Program-made: the position numbers and the translations under genes
Notes under the pieces: generated by a model
What the model saw: only the letters and a program-made list of their open reading frames with translations
Database searches by the model: none
Told to the model about the DNA's origin: nothing
Shown: positions 15,221 to 19,169 of the stretch, piece by piece
Layout: each line of letters begins with the position of its first letter
How positions within the stretch are numbered: the stretch's first letter is position 1
NCBI GenBank assembly: GCA_005793295.1
Contig: SXSX01000192.1
Span: 1 to 19,169 of the forward strand
Direction of reading: 5' to 3'
Origin: Burkholderiales bacterium
GTDB taxonomy: Bacteria; Pseudomonadota; Gammaproteobacteria; Burkholderiales; Burkholderiaceae_C
Length of the DNA stretch: 19,169 nt

Positions 15221-16191
15221 TGGAAACTCCTTTGGGGGTAGGGCAGGGCTTGCAAGCGCTGCGTGGCGGTGGTGTATTCGAGGGACAACTGATCGACGAT
15301 GCTGGCCATGGGAGCAGTTTGGTGGATGGTGCCCAGACCTTGCCCTGCTGCCCAAACGTCCATCCATTTCTTGCCCGCAAAGGAAGCGCTGCTGTCGTAT
15401 TGGCGGGAAGGGGCATCGGGCATGTTGTCCGGGTCCAGGCCGTTCAGTCGCAGCGAGGGCTTGAGCCAACTGGCCGATGTGCCGGTCACCCCAGCGCTGA
15501 CGATCAGGTCGTCCACCGTGCTGTCGACGACCATTTGTTTGTAGGCTACGGGCGCCATGCTCTCAAGGGCAGGAATGAAGCGCGTGCCCATGTACACATA
15601 ATCGGCGCCTGCCGCGATGGCTCCAGCAATGCCCCAGCCGTCGCTGATGCCGCCGCCCAAAACCACCTCGCCATCGAAGAACTCGCGGATGGCGCTGACA
15701 AACGCAAATGGTGACAAAAAGCCGGTGTGCCCACCCGCACCTGCCGACACACAAGCCAGGCCGTCGGCCCCGGCCTTGACAGCTTTTTGCGCCAGCGTCA
15801 GGTTGATGACGTCGGCGAACACCCGACCGCCATAGCCATGCACCACTTCGATGGCGGGTTTGGGGCTGCCCAAAGCCGTGACCACCACCGGCGGTTTGTA
15901 GCGGGCTATCAGTTCCAGGTCTTGCGTCAATCGGGTGTTGGAAGAATGGGTGACCAGGTTGGCACACCAAGGGCCCACCGTGTCTGCGCCTTGCACATCA
16001 CGGGCGGCCGCCAAGCCTTCGGTGATGGTTTTCATCCATTCGTCGAGTTTGTCGATGGGCCGCGCATTGGGGGTAGGAAAGGCCCCCACAATGCCCGCCT
16101 TGCAAGCGGCCATGACCATCTCTGGGCCCGAGATCAAAAACATTGGCGCTGCAAATACTGGCAGTCGCAAGGGCAAGCGCGGGTGGGTCAT
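15217..16191 (-). CDS. Nitronate monooxygenase / 2-nitropropane dioxygenase family FMN protein
   Basis: This 324-aa TIM-barrel flavoprotein is of the NMO family. It starts with the usual barrel strand LPVFAAPMFLISGPEMVMAA (11-30 region). SAGAGGHTG at 149-157 holds the conserved His (H155) near the flavin. The phosphate-binding loop VLGGGISDG is at 177-185 and YMGTRFIPALES at 200-211. The C-terminal GQGLGTIHQTAPMASIVDQL is also typical. Family members oxidise alkyl nitronates such as propionate-3-nitronate, but the family also includes enoyl reductases and many enzymes of unknown substrate. Inside a CoA-thioester operon, an FMN-dependent redox step on an enoyl or keto intermediate is at least as likely as nitronate detoxification. 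The ATG at 16191 overlaps the paaN-type stop as ATGA; the stop overlaps the SCP2 thiolase start. Confidence 0.92.
   Translation of the reverse strand: MTHPRLPLRLPVFAAPMFLISGPEMVMAACKAGIVGAFPTPNARPIDKLDEWMKTITEGLAAARDVQGADTVGPWCANLVTHSSNTRLTQDLELIARYKPPVVVTALGSPKPAIEVVHGYGGRVFADVINLTLAQKAVKAGADGLACVSAGAGGHTGFLSPFAFVSAIREFFDGEVVLGGGISDGWGIAGAIAAGADYVYMGTRFIPALESMAPVAYKQMVVDSTVDDLIVSAGVTGTSASWLKPSLRLNGLDPDNMPDAPSRQYDSSASFAGKKWMDVWAAGQGLGTIHQTAPMASIVDQLSLEYTTATQRLQALPYPQRSFQ
15227..15233 (-). promoter_or_regulatory. Ribosome binding site of the SCP2-type thiolase
   Basis: AAAGGAG on the minus strand, six bases before the ATG at 15220, inside the last codons of the flavoprotein gene. It fixes the start and removes 83 residues from the longest frame. 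Confidence 0.85.
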
Positions 16192-17891
16192 GCGGTGGCG
16201 CCACTTTCCAGCGTGACCGGCCGACGCGATTGCACAATGCCAAATCGACCAGCTACAAAAGCCAGGTTGGTCAGCGTCGCATTGCCTGCAGGGTTCAGAC
16301 CCGTAACGTGGTAATCGCTGTAGGCCGCGGCAAAGTTCAAAGGCATCGCTCCAACTAGGTTGATGGTCAGCTGCGCGCCTGCGCGGGCATAAGCGGCCTC
16401 GGCCTGGGCGATGAAGTCTTCGCGCGTGGAATACAAAAATGCGGTCAAACCGCCTTGGCTGCGGGCATCTTGCGTGGCTTGTTTCAGGGCGTCTTGTGCG
16501 TCCTCACACGAGATGACAAAACTGATCGGGCCGAAACGCTCTTCGGCGTACAGGTCACGCTCGCGCGTGCTGACCTGCAGCATGAGTGGCGTGCTGGTGC
16601 GGGCGCCAGGAAATTCAGGGTGCGCATAGGGCTGGGGTGACAGCAACACCTTGCCGTGCTGCTGCCCTTGCGTTTGCATGGCTTTTAGTAAAGCCAAGGT
16701 TTGCGGGGATTGGATAGTTGCCAAAATCATGGCGGCTTTTTTGGGGTCCGACGTTAAGGCTTGCACGGAATTGGCCAGGCGCTGTGCTACTTCGGCAAAA
16801 GGCACTAGGCCTTGGGGTGTCTGGACACCGGCCTTGGGCACATAGATGTTTTGCGGACTGGTGCACATTTGCGCGCTGAACAGGCACATGGTGGTCGCCA
16901 GGTTGCGCAAGGCTGCATCCAGATCATCGCTGGATTCGAGCACCACGGTGTTGCAACCGGCGGTTTCGGTGAAGGCCAATGCGGGGTGAGCGTTTTGTTC
17001 CACCCATTGACCAAAGCGCACGCTGCCAGTGAAGTCCACGATGGCCGTTTTTGGGTGCTTGATCAGCAGCTTGCCAATCGGATCGCTCGTGGTGTCCATG
17101 GCAAGGGTTACCAGATTCGGATCAAAGCCTTGCGATTGGAGCACCTGCCTGAAAGCTTTGACCGTAATGGCCATGGGTAACACCGTTGCCGGGTGAGGTT
17201 TAACGATCAGCGGGTTACCTGTGGCCAGGCTTGCCATCATGGAGGGCCAAGCGTTCCAGGTGGGAAAACTTGCGCAGGAAAAGCACACGGCTGGGCCACG
17301 CGGCACCAGACGGTAGGTTTTTTGCAGTTGAATATCTGAACTGCCAAAGCGCCGTTTCCATACCGCTCTGGGGGTTACGGAGCGCATGGCCTGTTCGGCA
17401 TAGACCAAGGCTTCCATGCTGCGGTCCAAAGCGTTCACGCCCGAGCCGGCATAGGCCATGTTGTAACTTTGCCCTGCGGTGTGCATGACCGCGTGCAAGA
17501 CTTCAAACAGGTGGTCACGGTAGATAACTTCCAGCACCTCCATCAGCACGCCGATGCGCTCGGTAAAGGGCGTCTGCGCCCAACTTCCCATGGCGTGCTC
17601 GGCGGCGTCAAATAGTCTGTCTATGTCCGATTGCGGATACACCACACCCAATGGGGCTTGTGTGTACGGTGAAATTTCTTCACCAATCCAGCCGTGGATA
17701 CCCGGTTGGTCTAAATCGAAGCGCCCCTGTTGGAGGTGTTTCTCAAAAGCCAATAGACCAGCAGCTTTGGCGTGAGCAGCATCAGGATATTTATCGGGCA
17801 TGTCTGGGTAGGGGCTCCAGCACTCGCGCGTAGCGCACGTTTGTTGGGCTTTTTCGAATACCGGGCGGTATTTTTCAAACAGTTTCATCAT
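16188..17891 (-). CDS. paaN: PaaN-type aldehyde dehydrogenase, form without MaoC domain
   Basis: This 567-aa protein matches the aldehyde dehydrogenase-only form of PaaN, a group proposed to act in aerobic phenylacetyl-CoA breakdown. Two-domain PaaN/PaaZ proteins have in addition a C-terminal MaoC hydratase domain, absent here. The N-terminal block KAAGLLAFEKH (42-52) and GEEISPYTQAPLGVVYP (70-86) are characteristic. Dehydrogenase residues are visible: FPTWNAWP (N213), VKPHPATVLP (K231), FTGS at 287-290, FTETAGCN (E309) and the nucleophile in SAQMCTSPQ (C343). FGPISF at 453-458 is also conserved. It probably oxidises an aldehyde or semialdehyde with NAD(P)+. No other paa ring-cleavage gene lies in the window, so the substrate may differ from that of classical PaaN. 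The start at 17891 (ATGATG; the second ATG at 17888 is possible) overlaps the upstream stop and has GGAAA upstream. The longer frame to 18191 is rejected. Confidence 0.9.
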   Translation of the reverse strand: MMKLFEKYRPVFEKAQQTCATRECWSPYPDMPDKYPDAAHAKAAGLLAFEKHLQQGRFDLDQPGIHGWIGEEISPYTQAPLGVVYPQSDIDRLFDAAEHAMGSWAQTPFTERIGVLMEVLEVIYRDHLFEVLHAVMHTAGQSYNMAYAGSGVNALDRSMEALVYAEQAMRSVTPRAVWKRRFGSSDIQLQKTYRLVPRGPAVCFSCASFPTWNAWPSMMASLATGNPLIVKPHPATVLPMAITVKAFRQVLQSQGFDPNLVTLAMDTTSDPIGKLLIKHPKTAIVDFTGSVRFGQWVEQNAHPALAFTETAGCNTVVLESSDDLDAALRNLATTMCLFSAQMCTSPQNIYVPKAGVQTPQGLVPFAEVAQRLANSVQALTSDPKKAAMILATIQSPQTLALLKAMQTQGQQHGKVLLSPQPYAHPEFPGARTSTPLMLQVSTRERDLYAEERFGPISFVISCEDAQDALKQATQDARSQGGLTAFLYSTREDFIAQAEAAYARAGAQLTINLVGAMPLNFAAAYSDYHVTGLNPAGNATLTNLAFVAGRFGIVQSRRPVTLESGATA

Positions 17892-18352
17892 CGTTTCCAG
17901 ATCAAGCGGTGGTGTCTTAAGGTGCTCGAACCGGGCACCAGATCCGAGGCCGACAAAGTCAGGCCCCCATCGGCTGCGAAGTCCATGTTGCGAATTTGGT
18001 CGCTGCCGACAAAGTTTGGGTTCAAGGCGTGGCTCACGTGGTGCACCACCTGGGCTTGACCCTCGTGTTGACGAACTTCGTATCGCCCGGCGTACTGAAA
18101 GAAACTCTCGAACGCGGCCAGGCGTTCGGCCTCTGGCGCGCTGCGTACGCTGGCGCTCGACAGCGGTTCCCGGCTGGCCCGGGCGATGCAAGCGGCCATA
18201 CCGCCGTCATGGGTGTACTGAATCAGGCCGGTGGCGTCAGGCCCAAAAGGATAGGTGGTGGCTCGGCCATCGTCATAGGTAATTTCCCAGCGCACCAAGG
18301 TCCAGACGCCATGCAGGTCTTTGGCCGTTGCTTGCATTCTTGAAGTGCTCAT
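17888..18352 (-). CDS. Lipocalin-like domain protein
   Basis: This small protein (154 aa) resembles the bacterial Lipocalin_5-type domain: LHGVWTLVRWEITYDDG at about 13-29, YPFGPDATGLIQYTHDGGMAA at 34-54, and AGRYEV...VVHHVSHALNP in the second half. It has no signal peptide, so it is probably cytoplasmic. The fold is a small beta-barrel that can hold hydrophobic ligands; in this operon it could carry or isomerise the product of the neighbouring carotenoid oxygenase, but that is inference. The start ATG at 18352 has a weak ribosome binding site and lies 48 bases after the oxygenase stop; an ATG at 18337 is possible. The stop overlaps paaN as ATGA. Confidence 0.8.
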   Translation of the reverse strand: MSTSRMQATAKDLHGVWTLVRWEITYDDGRATTYPFGPDATGLIQYTHDGGMAACIARASREPLSSASVRSAPEAERLAAFESFFQYAGRYEVRQHEGQAQVVHHVSHALNPNFVGSDQIRNMDFAADGGLTLSASDLVPGSSTLRHHRLIWKR

Positions 18353-18400
18353 GGTGTCAATGTCGCCATCAGGTTGAAGACAGTTTCAATCCAACTGCAA

Positions 18401-19169
18401 TCAACTTTGTGGCAGCAAGGCTTCGCGCACCCAGGTGCTGTGAAAACCATGGGGCACGCGTTGCGGCAAGATGACACGGGCCACTGGACCCTTGGCTACT
18501 TGCAGCGCATCGATGATCCAGACCTCTGATCGGTCTTTCAGGCCGTTCCAAACAAAGCCAATCAGGTAGCCATCGTCTTCCGATTGCGAATTGTCACGCG
18601 GTGCAAACGGGGCTTCGCTGAACCAATACCCTTCGCCGGGGTGGTAAGTCACAGCGCTGCCGGTTTCCAGGTCGTACTTGGCCAAACCGGCGAAGTGGGG
18701 TTGCTCCACGGTGCGCGCTCGGCCCATCAGTACATGGTAGGTGTAGCGGTTTTTGTAGCCTTGGTACCAGGCGTTGATCATCGGGAACTCGGTGTTCAGG
18801 ATGTCGTCCACCACGCTTTCGCGGGTCTTGCCCGTAGCCAGGTTAAAGCGCCATTGGTAGAACTCGTATTCGGTGCCTTGGGTGCCAATGGTGAACAGCA
18901 AGCGCTTGACATCCAAAGAGCCGTCAAAGTTTTTTGGCATGGCGTAGGGGGTACCCAACATGACCAATTCGGTTTCGCCTTTTTCGTTGACTTCTTCCCA
19001 AGCGTTGGCCACGTGCAGCATGTAGCGGGGGTCGGCTTCAAACCAGCGGATTTGATCGGCGCTCCCGTGGCGAGGAATAACCGCAAAACGCGATTTCCAC
19101 TCGGGGTGAAACTCCAGGCTGTAACGCCCGGCTTTAAGGGCCTCGGGGTTATTGATCAGCGGGAAGTCA
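18401..19169 (-). CDS. Carotenoid oxygenase (RPE65) family dioxygenase, C-terminal part
   Basis: Only the last 255 or so residues are visible; the gene continues upstream beyond base 19169. The family cleaves a C=C bond in carotenoids, apocarotenoids, stilbenes or propenylbenzenes such as isoeugenol with O2 and a four-histidine ferrous iron, giving aldehydes or ketones. Two of the iron-binding regions are present: LHVANAWEE following RWFEADP (H52 of the visible part) and the end motif RVPHGFHSTWV (H243), 12 residues before the stop. FAVIPRHG and PHFAGLAKYDLETG are also typical. The first two ligand histidines lie outside the window. Its place directly upstream of an aldehyde dehydrogenase suggests that the aldehyde it makes is oxidised next. 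Carotenoid, lignostilbene and isoeugenol activities cannot be separated from this fragment. Confidence 0.93.
   Translation of the reverse strand, partial: DFPLINNPEALKAGRYSLEFHPEWKSRFAVIPRHGSADQIRWFEADPRYMLHVANAWEEVNEKGETELVMLGTPYAMPKNFDGSLDVKRLLFTIGTQGTEYEFYQWRFNLATGKTRESVVDDILNTEFPMINAWYQGYKNRYTYHVLMGRARTVEQPHFAGLAKYDLETGSAVTYHPGEGYWFSEAPFAPRDNSQSEDDGYLIGFVWNGLKDRSEVWIIDALQVAKGPVARVILPQRVPHGFHSTWVREALLPQS

Noticed and set aside
14570..15241. Plus-strand open frame of 223 codons
   Set aside because: It is antisense to the SCP2-type thiolase, whose catalytic motifs and ribosome binding site are clear; the translation shows no family features.
15727..16314. Plus-strand open frame of 195 codons, rich in His and Arg
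   Set aside because: It is opposite the flavoprotein and paaN genes; the composition fits reverse-strand reading of a high-G+C gene.
17892..18191. N-terminal extension of the PaaN-type protein to 667 residues
   Set aside because: The extra 100 residues overlap the lipocalin-like gene, are Arg/Pro-rich without homology I recognise, and the ATG at 17891 has the ATGA overlap and a ribosome binding site.
1..19169. tRNA or rRNA genes, CRISPR array, insertion sequence or phage remnants
   Set aside because: No regularly spaced direct repeats, transposase-like frames or RNA gene sequences were seen on reading the window.

Overview
The window is a densely packed bacterial segment of about 19.2 kb in which every supported gene lies on the minus strand, so transcription runs from base 19169 towards base 1. 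The gene families suggest a betaproteobacterium, probably of the order Burkholderiales: a phenylacetate-type PaaN dehydrogenase without a MaoC domain, a Liv-type ABC transporter with an acyl-CoA synthetase among its genes, and SCP2-type thiolases in one operon. This assignment is inference from gene content; no ribosomal or other marker gene is present.

Region A (about 19169-11803, upstream in transcription) looks like a catabolic operon. In order it encodes the C-terminal part of a carotenoid oxygenase (RPE65) family dioxygenase, a small lipocalin-like protein, a PaaN-type aldehyde dehydrogenase, a nitronate monooxygenase-family flavoprotein, an SCP2-type thiolase, a DUF1295 membrane protein of the steroid 5-alpha-reductase fold, and a classical thiolase. 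From the lipocalin to the last thiolase each stop codon overlaps the next start as ATGA, so translation is probably coupled. A plausible logic is oxidative cleavage of a C=C bond in a hydrophobic substrate, oxidation of the aldehyde, and CoA-dependent, thiolytic chain shortening. The substrate cannot be read from the sequence.

Region B (about 11773-4186) begins with an unusual regulator made of two tandem HxlR-type winged-helix halves. Each half carries the same H-x2-C-x9-C-x2-C motif, possibly a metal site. It overlaps livH by ATGA, and livM, livG, livF, an AMP-forming acyl-CoA synthetase and a Liv-type periplasmic binding protein follow. Uptake and CoA activation of a carboxylate, perhaps the same substrate or one related to region A, would be encoded together.

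Region C (about 4185-1) starts with a 176-base gap holding a probable terminator hairpin. A dipeptide/oligopeptide-type ABC transporter follows: binding protein, two permeases and the start of the first ATPase. The ATPase has a Gly-to-Val change in its Walker A motif, so either this copy is defective or one base is misread.

By eye, G+C is clearly lower from about 2.4 to 12 kb than in the enzyme genes from 13 to 19 kb, which suggests a mosaic origin. I saw no RNA genes, CRISPR arrays, insertion sequences or phage genes.
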